Part shown: one piece after another, positions 55,418 to 63,927 of the stretch
Layout: each line of letters opens with the position of its first letter
Position numbering within the stretch: the stretch's first letter is position 1
From: Bacteroidota bacterium
GTDB taxonomy: Bacteria; Bacteroidota; Bacteroidia; Chitinophagales; Saprospiraceae
Assembly: GCA_024743405.1 (NCBI GenBank)
Contig: JANSWP010000009.1
Location: 62,001-126,000, forward strand
Direction: 5' to 3'
Length of the DNA stretch: 64,000 bases
Notes under the pieces: generated by a model
What the model was told of the DNA's origin: nothing
Seen by the model: only the letters and a program-made list of their open reading frames with translations
Databases searched by the model: none
Translations under genes and position numbers: made by a program

Positions 55418-56113
55418 TTACTGAACTTTTGAATACTTAGCTGGCTCTTGACCCGGATAAGTTAAGGTTAGTTCATTAGCGGTCATTTCGTTGATTTCAA
55501 TACATACACCACTTTGCAAGACTACAAATTTTCCGAGCGCATTTAGTCTAAAGCCACATGTATCTCTTATGTTAAAATTTGTAACGTATTCTCCTCCGAT
55601 TCTTTCTTCCGAAATTTGAGTACAAATGTTTTGGCTGAAATCAATGAAATCATTTTTATTTACCTCATGTTGCCATTTTCCCTGAATATTGAAAGAGGTT
55701 GGAAAGTCCACCCATTTATCTTTAGGGCAATCAATAGGATTAAGATTTAATTTAGCTGTTGTCAACATTGAATCGTTAACCATCCAAATTTCAGATGATG
55801 TTTTAAGACCACCTTTAAGATCTTTAGTCAATACAAGGTCTAATGAATCACCTGATATAGTTCCAGAAAAATGGCTATGGTTGACAGATTTTTTATTTCC
55901 TTGTTTGTCGGTAATCAAATTTTGTTGTATCCCGGAAACGCTTCCATCTGAATTTATTTCGAGAGAAACCAAAGCACTGGCTACAGATTGCTCAAATTTG
56001 TAGCAGTAAGTTCCTGAACCGAGGGAACCTCCATTGCTACCAGAACTACAAGAAAAGAAAATTGATAACACAAATAGACTACCGAAATAAAAGGTTAGAT
56101 TTCGTATCTTCAT
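55418..56113 (-). CDS. Hypothetical lipoprotein
   Basis: 231 residues; the lipoprotein signal LFVLSIFFSCSSGSNGG gives Cys22. The N-terminal half has GTYCYKFEQSVASALVSLEI, the C-terminal half IQGKWQHEVNKNDFIDFSQN followed by QICTQISEERIGGEYVT; each half recalls lipocalin-like 'GTW' sensing domains, with a few cysteines. No known family recognised. Upstream gene of the PorP/SprF gene, not necessarily co-transcribed. Confidence 0.65.
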   Translation of the reverse strand: MKIRNLTFYFGSLFVLSIFFSCSSGSNGGSLGSGTYCYKFEQSVASALVSLEINSDGSVSGIQQNLITDKQGNKKSVNHSHFSGTISGDSLDLVLTKDLKGGLKTSSEIWMVNDSMLTTAKLNLNPIDCPKDKWVDFPTSFNIQGKWQHEVNKNDFIDFSQNICTQISEERIGGEYVTNFNIRDTCGFRLNALGKFVVLQSGVCIEINEMTANELTLTYPGQEPAKYSKVQ

Positions 56114-56556
56114 AAAACGAGTTTTTGAATGTTTAGTAACGATAAAAGAAGCCGTCTAAATGGTAGACTTATTTTTTGTTCGTTACAGAATTTAAAAAAG
56201 TGGGCAAAATTATCATATTTGGATAGCCTATACAAAACTCGAACCATAAATATTAACCTTATTTGGAATACAAGAAGAGTTGTCAAGTGGTTTCTGACTT
56301 AAAATGAAATAGGATATTCAACACTTTGATAGTCGAATTTTATTATTCCTTTGGTTACTATTCCTGTAGAAAATGATGATTGGACAATTTTGTTTTTTTA
56401 TTAAAATCAAAATTTTATTATTTTTCTTTTTAAAAAATGCCCCCTATTTAAAATATCAGAAGGTTTTTTTGACAAATACTTGGGTTATATTCTATTTGAC
56501 CTTATCTTGCGGCGATTTTTAAAACTTAGTATAAACTAATAAAAATTAGAGAACCC
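56114..56556. other. AT-rich divergent intergenic region
   Basis: 443 bases between the lipoprotein gene and the divergent Lrp gene. It must contain both promoters. I found no conserved ORF, no core-type repeat and no convincing -7 box; only an 8-bp inverted pair (CGAGTTTT near 56108 and AAAACTCG near 56233). Confidence 0.4.
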
Positions 56557-57030
56557 ATGGCCGAAAAATTGGACCGTATAGATCTCAGTATTTTGCAAAT
56601 TTTACAGGATAATAGTAAAATAACGAACCTCGATCTTTCTAAAAAAATTGGGCTTTCTCCAGCACCAACTCTTGAGCGAGTAAAAAAACTAGAGCAACAA
56701 GAAATTATTGAAAGTTATCATGCTCAAATAAACCCTCAATCCATTGGTTTGAATGTCCAGACCTTTGTATTGGTTTCTTTAGCATGGCAAAAGGAAAATG
56801 CGCTCAATCAGTTTTTAGAAAAAATACAAGCGATTGATAATATTGTGGAGTGTTATATTATTACTGGAGAGGCAGATTTCTTGATTAAAATTATCTGTAA
56901 GGACATTCCAACTTATGAGCAATTATTGTTTAAAACGCTTTCTCAAATTGAGGAAATTGAACGTCTGAAAACATTGATGACACTTTCAACTGTCAAAAAC
57001 TCTAAGGTGATGCCTTACGACTATGAATAA
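56557..57030 (+). CDS. Lrp/AsnC family transcriptional regulator
   Basis: 157 residues. N-terminal winged helix-turn-helix (RIDLSILQILQDNSKITNLD, LSPAPTLERVKKLEQQEIIE) and a RAM domain (VQTFVLVSLAWQKENALNQF, ECYIITGEADFLIKIICKD). Amino-acid-responsive regulator; no obvious target gene beside it. Second Lrp-type regulator in the window, clearly distinct from the one at 17.8 kb. Followed by a hairpin. Confidence 0.92.
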   Translation: MAEKLDRIDLSILQILQDNSKITNLDLSKKIGLSPAPTLERVKKLEQQEIIESYHAQINPQSIGLNVQTFVLVSLAWQKENALNQFLEKIQAIDNIVECYIITGEADFLIKIICKDIPTYEQLLFKTLSQIEEIERLKTLMTLSTVKNSKVMPYDYE

Positions 57031-57036
57031 GATAAA

Positions 57037-57090
57037 GGCTGTATCATAATATTTTCAGTCTCTTGCGATGAATTGACTTATGATACAGCC
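57037..57090 (+). terminator. Hairpin after the Lrp gene
   Basis: Perfect 13-bp arms GGCTGTATCATAA (57037-57049) and TTATGATACAGCC (57078-57090), 28-nt loop, located 7 bases past the stop. Likely terminator, although the loop is long. Confidence 0.6.
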
Positions 57091-57175
57091 CTAATAAATG
57101 TCAAACTTTCCTTACTCTTCATTAGACTTTGATTTTAAACTGTCATGAAATAAAGTCTGCTGTTTCTTTCCCTAA

Positions 57176-57976
57176 ATGAAGTCAAGTAAAAAAGCGCTTC
57201 TTTGGCGTATTGAGCATGATCAATGTGAAGGAGTTTCCTTTGTATTTGGTACGATGCATGTCCGCAATTTAAATATCGTCACCCAGCAAAAAAGGGTGTT
57301 TGATAAAATACTATCTTGTACGGGGTTTGCTTGCGAATTCAATCTAGATAGATCTGCAAATGCCACTAATTTAAATAGTTTTTACTTACCTGAAAATCAA
57401 ATGCTTACTGATCTGATTGCTCCAAAAAAATACCAGAAAATCTGTAATGTTTTTGCTAAGACTGTGGGCTTTGAATTAGAAAAATTCAACCGTTTTAAGC
57501 CTATTTTTATAACGAATATGCTTTCTGAATTAGTCCTTCGAAAAGATATGCCGTATGCACTTGATGAATACCTTTGGCATTTTGCGAAGGAGCAGGAGCG
57601 GAATTTAAAAGGTATTGAAACATTGGAGGAACAAATGGAAATTTTAGAGCGATTGGATTTGGAGTATCAAATCCAATCGCTGATTTCTATTGGGAAAAAT
57701 TTCTCCAATTTTAGAAAAGGAATTCAAAAAATGACGACTCTTTATTTAGAGGGAGACATTCAGAAACTTTATAAAGCGACCAAAAAAGGAAGTGGAAAGT
57801 TGCGCAAAATACTCTTGTTTAATCGCAATAAAATTATGGCCAATCGAATTGATCAATTTGCTAAAGAAGAAACCTTTTTTGCGGCTATCGGGGCTGGTCA
57901 TTTAGGCGGTGAAAAAGGAGTACTTAGGTTATTGAAATTGAAAGGTTGGAAAGTTAAGCCAGTATTAAACGCCTAA
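57176..57976 (+). CDS. TraB/GumN family protein
   Basis: 266 residues with no clear signal peptide. GumN/TraB hallmarks are FVFGTMHVRNL near the N-terminus and AIGAGHLGGEKGVLRLLKLK at the C-terminus. The family is related to Tiki-type proteases, but activity here is unproven. Convergent with the DUF5683 gene with six bases between. Confidence 0.85.
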   Translation: MKSSKKALLWRIEHDQCEGVSFVFGTMHVRNLNIVTQQKRVFDKILSCTGFACEFNLDRSANATNLNSFYLPENQMLTDLIAPKKYQKICNVFAKTVGFELEKFNRFKPIFITNMLSELVLRKDMPYALDEYLWHFAKEQERNLKGIETLEEQMEILERLDLEYQIQSLISIGKNFSNFRKGIQKMTTLYLEGDIQKLYKATKKGSGKLRKILLFNRNKIMANRIDQFAKEETFFAAIGAGHLGGEKGVLRLLKLKGWKVKPVLNA

Positions 57977-57982
57977 AACTTG

Positions 57983-58708
57983 TCAAAGACCCAAAAAAGA
58001 TGCAGAGTCTTTGGTATTATCCTGAATTTGAAAGCTTAAACCTACTCCAAAAATAGGTTCATTTAAAGGGGTTAATTCCATTGATGGTGCAATCCTTAAG
58101 CTTAAATCCTCGCTGACATCAAAAGTTCGAAGATGAGCATCTACAAAAGCTTCTGCTCCTTGAATCAAGTAAACAGCCACAAATCCGACATAAGACAACT
58201 GCCTATTCTTGTCATAAGAATTTCGTAATTGTTTCAAGTCTCCAGCATCAAGACCCGTACCTGAATAACGGTGTGTTTCGCCAGCCAAATCCGCAATATA
58301 AGCATCTCGAAAAACCTTATAAGCATTAGAATTAAAATTGATGGCGTAAATGGTGCCAATTAGACCACCATACACCAAGGGTAATTTCCACCAACGTTTA
58401 TTATAAATCTGACCAGAACCAGGTAATGCAAAAGACAGATATAAAGCCTTCTTGGGATTGGGATAGTCTTCTTTCCATATCCGATACCATAGCCCCTGCT
58501 TGTTCTTTTTTGAAAGCGTATCAAGAACTGCAAAAGTGGAGTCTGGTATAGCTGGAATAGTATCTAAAGCCGAAAGCAATCGATCTACTGCTGAAGTATC
58601 CTGTTTATTCGTTTTGAGTTTTTGAATAATCGAGTCAGGAGGACTTTGTCCAAAAGCCAAAATGGAAAAGAATAAAAAAAAGCTAATATTTAGGAGTTTC
58701 CAAATCAT
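57983..58708 (-). CDS. DUF5683 protein downstream of parB
   Basis: 241 residues; signal peptide (LNISFFLFFSILAFGQ). The DUF5683 core is PKKALYLSFALPGSGQIYNK, RWWKLPLVYGGLIGTIYAI and FVAVYLIQGAEAFVDAHLRT. It is typically found next to parB in Bacteroidota and is expected to sit in the inner membrane or envelope. Function unknown; the linkage to parB suggests a chromosome or cell-division context. Confidence 0.85.
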   Translation of the reverse strand: MIWKLLNISFFLFFSILAFGQSPPDSIIQKLKTNKQDTSAVDRLLSALDTIPAIPDSTFAVLDTLSKKNKQGLWYRIWKEDYPNPKKALYLSFALPGSGQIYNKRWWKLPLVYGGLIGTIYAINFNSNAYKVFRDAYIADLAGETHRYSGTGLDAGDLKQLRNSYDKNRQLSYVGFVAVYLIQGAEAFVDAHLRTFDVSEDLSLRIAPSMELTPLNEPIFGVGLSFQIQDNTKDSASFLGL

Positions 58709-58797
58709 GAAAATTGGAACGGATTGAGCAGTCAGATAAGATGGGGTTTACTTTTATTTAACAAGGTTAATAAGTCGTCGTGAAACCCTCAGGATAT

Positions 58798-59733
58798 TTA
58801 CTCCTCTATTACATCTAAAATACGATTTAGATCCTCTACAGAATTAAAAGGGATGACAATTTGTCCTTTGCCGTCGTCTTTTAGTTTTAATTGAACACGT
58901 TTGATCCCAAATCGCTCTTGAAGGTTACTTTGGACACGATCATACTCGTCAGGCAATTTTGAAGTGGGTTTAGGTGCTTTTTTATTTTCTGCCTTTACTT
59001 TATCCCTTTTTATTAAATCTTCTAAAGCTCGAACCGATAAGTGTTGCTCCGTCGCTACCGTATGATAGTGATGAATTAAATCTTTATCCTTGACACCTAC
59101 TAAAGCTTTGGCATGTCCCATTGAGATTTCCTCTTCTCGCAAGGAATTTTGGACAGGTTCTGGCAATTTCAAAACGCTTCTGTAGTTCGTAATGGTACTT
59201 CTTCTTTTCCCAATAATGCTTGCTATATCTTGATCTTTTAATTCAAATTCATCTTTTAAACGAACCAAAGATATCGCCATTTCAATGGGGTTCAACTTTT
59301 CTCTCTGAACATTCTCCACAACGGCCATAGCCATCAATTCTTTATCGTCCTTTGCTAAACGTATGTAAGCCGGTACCTCTGTTAATCCAGCAATCTTAGA
59401 AGCCCTCATTCGGCGTTCCCCAGAGATTAATTGGTATTGGTTAGGAGCCATTCGGCGAATGGTCAGCGGCTGAATAATGCCATAAATTCGTATAGAGTCA
59501 GCTAAATCATTTAGTGCATCTTCATCAAAATCACTTCGAGGTTGATGAGGGTTAACCTCGATTTGGTCAAGAGGAATATTGGCGACGGTATTTGCCAATT
59601 CCTTGACCACTTCTGTTTGAGATGCAGTATCATCAGGGGCATTATCAATCTGACGGAATAAGGCTTTCAATCCACCTTTCAATTCCTCCTTACTAGCTCT
59701 TGGATTAGCGGTACGTCTTACTTTTTTTGCCAT
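58798..59733 (-). CDS. parB: ParB/Spo0J family chromosome partition protein
   Basis: 311 residues. ParB N-terminal CTPase/nuclease-like domain with VNPHQPRSDFDEDALNDLAD and the GERRMRASKIAGLTEVPAYI motif (GERRxRA), a central helix-turn-helix (LKDQDIASIIGKRRSTITNY, GHAKALVG) and a C-terminal dimer domain. It binds parS and loads SMC. Usually parA precedes it; here no parA lies upstream within the window (the 604 bases before it have no gene). No parS of the TGTTTCACGTGAAACA type was noticed. Confidence 0.93.
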   Translation of the reverse strand: MAKKVRRTANPRASKEELKGGLKALFRQIDNAPDDTASQTEVVKELANTVANIPLDQIEVNPHQPRSDFDEDALNDLADSIRIYGIIQPLTIRRMAPNQYQLISGERRMRASKIAGLTEVPAYIRLAKDDKELMAMAVVENVQREKLNPIEMAISLVRLKDEFELKDQDIASIIGKRRSTITNYRSVLKLPEPVQNSLREEEISMGHAKALVGVKDKDLIHHYHTVATEQHLSVRALEDLIKRDKVKAENKKAPKPTSKLPDEYDRVQSNLQERFGIKRVQLKLKDDGKGQIVIPFNSVEDLNRILDVIEE

Positions 59734-60337
59734 TCGTTTGCTCTATTTTAATATAGCCTTTGAGTTTAAAAGGGTACCAAAATTCCGAAAACTATTGGGT
59801 TTTACCAATCTTCCGTACATATTCTTTTCAACAAAAAAATGTTAGGAAGCTGTGGAGAATCGAGCGAAGGATTTAATGCCTTGAATAGATTTTATTCCGA
59901 ATGTATTATGGAAATAGAAGTTTTGGATTTTGTGCTCAATCGAGAAACGCACGGAAGCTAATAGCCTTGGTTATTAAGCCGAGTAAGTGACGACAAAAGA
60001 CTAATTTCTTGCCAAAGAATATTTTTTGAAATAAAGTCTAATATGTAGCTATTAGAATGGTGTTTAATATTTTAAAATAGCAAGCAAAAATTGGGTGTGT
60101 TATTCAATTAGATTTAATATTCAATTAACTTCTTAACCATTTTTTTTCGTAAAAGAATTGTTTGGAGATAACAAAAGGGAGAATTGTATTTTTTTTTACA
60201 TCTATTAACGTGCCACTCAATTTACAAAAAAAAACTGCGTTAATAGTGGGTAGTTTTTTTTGACTGACTAAAAATTAGGCATTAAAGCTCCAAGTTTTAC
60301 ACATTAAACGAAAAACTAACCCAATAAAAATAATTGT
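59734..60337. other. Gene-free interval between parB and the ACP gene
   Basis: 604 bases, AT-rich. Contains a 40-codon ORF (59839-59961), which I do not regard as a gene. No core-type repeat found. It should hold the promoters of the divergent parB and acpP-like genes. No parA is present. Confidence 0.4.
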
Positions 60338-60586
60338 ATGAAGCCTATTGACAAGATCATTTACCTTGTAAGCTGGATGGCTAATGTTCCTGCTGATCAG
60401 ATTTTCCCTTCCACTCATATCAAAGAAGACCTTGAGGTAGATAGTATTGATTTTATGCTATTGGTTGTTCAAATTGAAAAACTTTTTAATGTAGTTTTAA
60501 GTACAGAACAAGTAGAGAGGATGGAAACGGTTAAGGATGCCAATGATTTGATAACGAGGCAATTGACTTTCAGTCAAGTCGTTTGA
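60338..60586 (+). CDS. Acyl carrier protein
   Basis: 82 residues. The phosphopantetheine serine is in EDLEVDSIDFMLLVVQIEKL (DSxD form), flanked by acidic helices. There is no fab or PKS neighbour, so it is an orphan ACP, probably for a special lipid or a dedicated carboxyl transfer and not the main fatty-acid ACP. Strong hairpin follows. Convergent with the thioredoxin-like gene. Confidence 0.88.
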   Translation: MKPIDKIIYLVSWMANVPADQIFPSTHIKEDLEVDSIDFMLLVVQIEKLFNVVLSTEQVERMETVKDANDLITRQLTFSQVV

Positions 60587-60588
60587 TA

Positions 60589-60626
60589 AAAGAAAAGTGA
60601 TTTGAAATTCCAAATCACTTTTCTTT
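60589..60626. terminator. Perfect bidirectional hairpin terminator
   Basis: 16-bp perfect arms AAAGAAAAGTGATTTG (60589-60604) and CAAATCACTTTTCTTT (60611-60626), 6-nt loop, T-rich on both sides. Between convergent ACP and redoxin genes; the clearest terminator of the window. Confidence 0.8.
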
Positions 60627-60632
60627 ATAGTA

Positions 60633-61229
60633 TTATCGTTTTGCCTTAATAGAACAACCGATTGCTTTCGTTGTGCTAGGATCTGGATTTTCACCTCTTT
60701 CCATTGCTGCGATTGCATCTTCCACATAACGCTCTGTCACTGCACTAGCGTCTTGTGCATTATTATCTAATGCTCCGATATATTTCACTTTTCTCTTATT
60801 GTCCAAAAGGAAGATATGAGGGGTACGAGTAGCACCATAAGCAGGATATACTTTTTGACCTTCATCAAATAGATAGGAGAAAGTAAATCCTTTTTCTTCT
60901 GATCGAACACCCATTGCTGCAAAGCTATCATCTGGTTTTACATCTGGATCATTAGGGTTGATGGCAATTACATGGTAGCCTTGAGGTGCGTATTTGTTAT
61001 GTAACTCGATAAATCGATCTTCATACATAACTGCAAAAGGGCAAGTATTGCAAGTAAACGTTACGATAAAACCTTTGGCATCTTCAAAATCACTTAAAGA
61101 AACCATTTTACCAGTTACGTCTTTTAATTTAAAGTCAGGTGCTGTATCTCCTACATGCAATCCTGAATGAGTGGGTGCAAATGCAATAATCACTGCGAAT
61201 AAGGCTAAAATTCCAAATAATTGTTTCAT
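60633..61229 (-). CDS. AhpC/TSA-like redoxin, exported
   Basis: 198 residues; N-terminal hydrophobic signal (LFGILALFAVIIAFAPT). A redoxin fold (LHVGDTAPDFKLKDVTGKMV) with the active-site pair in FTCNTCPFAVMYEDRF (CxxC) and the NPNDPDVKPDDSF and RTPHIFLLD loops. A periplasmic peroxiredoxin-like or thiol-disulfide oxidoreductase; electron partner unknown. Second thioredoxin-fold gene follows upstream (61331-61894), about 100 bases away. Confidence 0.85.
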   Translation of the reverse strand: MKQLFGILALFAVIIAFAPTHSGLHVGDTAPDFKLKDVTGKMVSLSDFEDAKGFIVTFTCNTCPFAVMYEDRFIELHNKYAPQGYHVIAINPNDPDVKPDDSFAAMGVRSEEKGFTFSYLFDEGQKVYPAYGATRTPHIFLLDNKRKVKYIGALDNNAQDASAVTERYVEDAIAAMERGENPDPSTTKAIGCSIKAKR

Positions 61230-61330
61230 GTCAGGCTGTATTTTATTGTTGATAAATAGACTTGTTCAGAAATAAGATTTTTTCATATGCTAACTTATTA
61301 TCTCCTAGCAAGTCTAATAGTTGAAAAATA

Positions 61331-61894
61331 TTACGATTGTTTCCCTAAAACCTCCTTGAATGATTTTTCCAGATCCTCAAAATCGTGGAATTGTTTTCCG
61401 ATAAACTTTCTTTCTGCGTTATTGTAAATCAAGGTGACCGGAATGGCGCCATCCCAATCAAGGTCAACGTTTTCGATCCAATCATTATAATTCCCATCAA
61501 AGAGTGCGACCACATCTGACTTTAATTGATGTTCCTCTACAAAGGGAATTAGTTTTTTATGTAATTGATTTGGAAAATCTAAACTCACTAAAACGACCTT
61601 TACTTTTTGGTCACCATATTTCTCCGTTAGTGTTTCAAAATAAGGTAATTCTGCTACACAAGGCTTACACCATGTTGCCCAAAAATTGACAACATAAGTT
61701 GTATCGGATTCTTTATGAAGCCAGTGTTCAAATTGATTAAAACTAGTGTAGATTGGAAAATTAGCTGCAGTGTTTTCGGGAGTGATTTCTTGCTTTTGAG
61801 GTTCGTTTTCTGTTTTTTCGATTGGCGCTTCTGTTTCGTTTCCACAAGAAATAATAAACATTGTTGCAAATAACAAGAAGGTCAGTAATTTCAT
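61331..61894 (-). CDS. TlpA-like thiol-disulfide oxidoreductase lipoprotein
   Basis: 187 residues from ATG 61894 (ATG 61900 is possible). Lipoprotein signal (LLTFLLFATMFIISC) and a thioredoxin domain with FWATWCKPCVAELPYF (WCxxC). cis-Pro segment GAIPVTLIYN. Periplasmic disulfide reductase, possibly for cytochrome maturation or redox repair. No cytochrome gene is adjacent. Confidence 0.87.
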   Translation of the reverse strand: MKLLTFLLFATMFIISCGNETEAPIEKTENEPQKQEITPENTAANFPIYTSFNQFEHWLHKESDTTYVVNFWATWCKPCVAELPYFETLTEKYGDQKVKVVLVSLDFPNQLHKKLIPFVEEHQLKSDVVALFDGNYNDWIENVDLDWDGAIPVTLIYNNAERKFIGKQFHDFEDLEKSFKEVLGKQS

Positions 61895-62014
61895 TGGCAT
61901 ATCAATTTTTAAATACTTCTATACAAAAAGACTGACAAACAACGGAACAACCAAATTTGTTGGCGTTAACCTTTAGTTAAATAACTTTGCTCGTTAGGGA
62001 GCGGGTAAAAAGAG

Positions 62015-62036
62015 CAAGTAAAATGGGTAGGTTATT
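62015..62036. repeat. Subfamily D arm, exact 22-bp copy
   Basis: The inverse of 30081-30102 (both contain AACCTACCCATTTTACTTG). Flanking bases to 62055 also resemble the D arm (inverse: AGGGAGTTGACAAGAAATAA). No core is found beside it, so this is a solo arm or scar, upstream of the TlpA gene and beyond the 3' end of the LysM gene. Confidence 0.55.
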
Positions 62037-62050
62037 TCTTGTCAACTCCC

Positions 62051-62905
62051 TTACTTGAGATATTTGATTTCAACAAAGAATCGAGGATCAATGGCGCCTA
62101 ACATTTTAGCGACTGCGCCAGAAACAACGATTTTAGTTCCAGCTTTGTCATAAGCTCTGGAAGACATGCGACCGACTACTTTTACATAAACGGTTCGATT
62201 GTAGACAGGATTTTTTATAGAAACAATAGAGCCGAGAGGGGCGTATGGGTGAAGTGCAAAAAGGTCGCTTCCACCATTTTTTTCTTGATGCCAAACAGCC
62301 GCACCATTTTCAATTCGTTCGTATTTTTCAATTTTTTGCTGGAAATACGCATTCTTCATTTGGTAACTTTTCTCCCAAAGTGGTCCGCCGCGAATTTGCC
62401 TGATTGAATCGGGAATTCCATTGCGGCTCATCCATCCAATATGAATAATTTGACCTTTATGAAGACTTAAATCAGGTAAATTATTCCTTTGTAAAATGGT
62501 GTCTATCGGCATTTTAAAAAGTCGATTGGAGATGCCATAAAAGGTGTCACCATTTTGTACGACATAACACAATGGAACATAATGCCATTTCCTGAAACTG
62601 GGTGTTTTATATCTTATTATTGCTCTATTGGGAATCGGAATTAGGACTTTGTCTCCTGGACGGTAGCCTTCTTTTTTTAATCGAGGGTTGTAAGCAAAGA
62701 CTTCCTCTAATTTTAAACCATAGAACCTAGCCATGGAGTAGAGCGTTTGTCCTTTCTCTAACTGATGTTCAAATATCTTTTCTTGATAATTGTTCATGCT
62801 CAGAAAGATGGTATCTTTAGCCGTCAGGAAGCGAAGGCTGTCACCTGTCGCAAAGGTGATTTTGGAAAGAAAAATTAGAATTGTAATTAATAACAGTTTT
62901 CTCAT
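62051..62905 (-). CDS. LysM-domain protein with RlpA-like C-terminus
   Basis: 284 residues from ATG 62905 (ATG 62914 possible). Signal peptide (LLLITILIFLSKITFA). Two LysM repeats: HQLEKGQTLYSMARFYGLKL, and VVQNGDTFYGISNRLFKMPI. A C-terminal double-psi-beta-barrel (RlpA-like) segment: FALHPYAPLGSIVSIKNP and VVGRMSSRAYDKAGTKIVVS. It binds peptidoglycan and may cleave or remodel it; the catalytic Asp of RlpA is not clearly identified. Confidence 0.85.
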   Translation of the reverse strand: MRKLLLITILIFLSKITFATGDSLRFLTAKDTIFLSMNNYQEKIFEHQLEKGQTLYSMARFYGLKLEEVFAYNPRLKKEGYRPGDKVLIPIPNRAIIRYKTPSFRKWHYVPLCYVVQNGDTFYGISNRLFKMPIDTILQRNNLPDLSLHKGQIIHIGWMSRNGIPDSIRQIRGGPLWEKSYQMKNAYFQQKIEKYERIENGAAVWHQEKNGGSDLFALHPYAPLGSIVSIKNPVYNRTVYVKVVGRMSSRAYDKAGTKIVVSGAVAKMLGAIDPRFFVEIKYLK

Positions 62906-62935
62906 CGTCCACAAAATTAGGAACGTTCAAATAAT

Positions 62936-63098
62936 AAGTAACGGCTAAAAAGTAAGTATGCCAATTTGAAATAGTAGATTTTGGATTTTAGTGAGGCAAA
63001 AAACACAGGCGATGCAGGGCATCGGCGAGTATTTTTAACGCCACGAAAGTTCAAAAGATACATAGGCAAATGTCGGAGTTATTCTTTAGGCGTTACTA
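62936..63098. repeat. Inverted-repeat element, subfamily G, with common core
   Basis: Arms AGTAACGGCTAAAAAGTAA (62937) and the inverse AGTAACGCCTAAAGAATAA at the right end (to 63098). The core is 62992-63040 (inverted: CGTTAAAAATACTCGCC...GTTTTTTGCCTCA). It occupies the upstream region of kdsB and creates an ORF extension of that gene. Confidence 0.75.
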
Positions 63099-63151
63099 AG
63101 TCAGGGAGATTTGAATACATTGCAAAATTCCCACCATTTTTTCAACATCGT

Positions 63152-63916
63152 ATGCACAAAAATAATAAAACACTTGGAATAATCCCCGCTCGATATGCTT
63201 CCACTCGCTTTCCTGGGAAGCCTTTGGTTGATATACTTGGCAAAAGCATGATTCAAAGAGTTTATGAACAAGTTCAAAACGCTAAGTTGATCGATGAAGT
63301 TGTGGTAGCGACAGATGATAAGAGAATTTTTGAACATGTCAATGAATTTGGAGGTAATGTAATAATGACTCAATCGACTCATCAAAGTGGTACAGACAGA
63401 TGTGCCGAAGTGATTGAAGATCAAAGATTTAATGACTTTGAAGTAGTGGTGAATATTCAAGGAGATGAACCATTTATTAATCCAAATCAAATTGATTTGG
63501 CGGTTGATTTTTTGAACAATAATGAGGAGTTTGATACGACAACATTGGCAAAAAGAATTGATGAGGTAGAGCATTTATTTAATCCAAATATTGTAAAAGT
63601 AGTATTCGGACAAAATCGAAAAGCGCTTTATTTCAGTCGTCACCCAATTCCTTTTCACAGAAATGTTCTTCAAGAAAAGTGGCTGGAACAAGGGCGATTT
63701 TTTAAGCATATAGGTTTGTATGTCTTCCGAAAATCCATTCTTCAAAAAATTGCTAAACTACCTTCTTCCACTCTTGAAAAAGCAGAATCATTGGAACAAC
63801 TCCGATGGCTTGATAATGATTTTTCAATAGGCATTGAGATTACAAATCTGGAAACAATAGGTATTGATACGCAAGAAGATTTGAAAAAAGTGGATTCCAA
63901 ATTTATTAATAAATAA
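63152..63916 (+). CDS. kdsB: 3-deoxy-manno-octulosonate cytidylyltransferase
   Basis: 255 residues from ATG 63152. Activates KDO with CTP to give CMP-KDO, for the LPS core. Motifs GIIPARYASTRFPGKPLVDI, EVVVATDDKRI, MTQSTHQSGTDRCAEV, VNIQGDEPFI, and QEDLKKVDS at the end. The reading frame continues upstream to 62981 but that part is the repeat element, so the ATG at 63152 is the start. Cytoplasmic. Followed by a NUDIX gene 12 bases downstream. Confidence 0.93.
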   Translation: MHKNNKTLGIIPARYASTRFPGKPLVDILGKSMIQRVYEQVQNAKLIDEVVVATDDKRIFEHVNEFGGNVIMTQSTHQSGTDRCAEVIEDQRFNDFEVVVNIQGDEPFINPNQIDLAVDFLNNNEEFDTTTLAKRIDEVEHLFNPNIVKVVFGQNRKALYFSRHPIPFHRNVLQEKWLEQGRFFKHIGLYVFRKSILQKIAKLPSSTLEKAESLEQLRWLDNDFSIGIEITNLETIGIDTQEDLKKVDSKFINK

Positions 63917-63927
63917 GGATTATCAAG

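Noticed and set aside
59839..59961. 40-codon ORF between parB and the ACP gene
   Set aside because: Such a length is common by chance in AT-rich DNA, and it shows no recognisable motif and no coupling to a neighbour.
718..63098. CRISPR array interpretation of the repeated ~50-nt cores
   Set aside because: The copies are dispersed over 62 kb with no regular spacing and no cas genes were seen; they are independent intergenic elements.
62981..63151. Upstream extension of kdsB by 57 codons
   Set aside because: The extension is encoded by a repeat element and matches nothing in the family. The family-typical start HKNNKTLGIIPARY follows the ATG at 63152.
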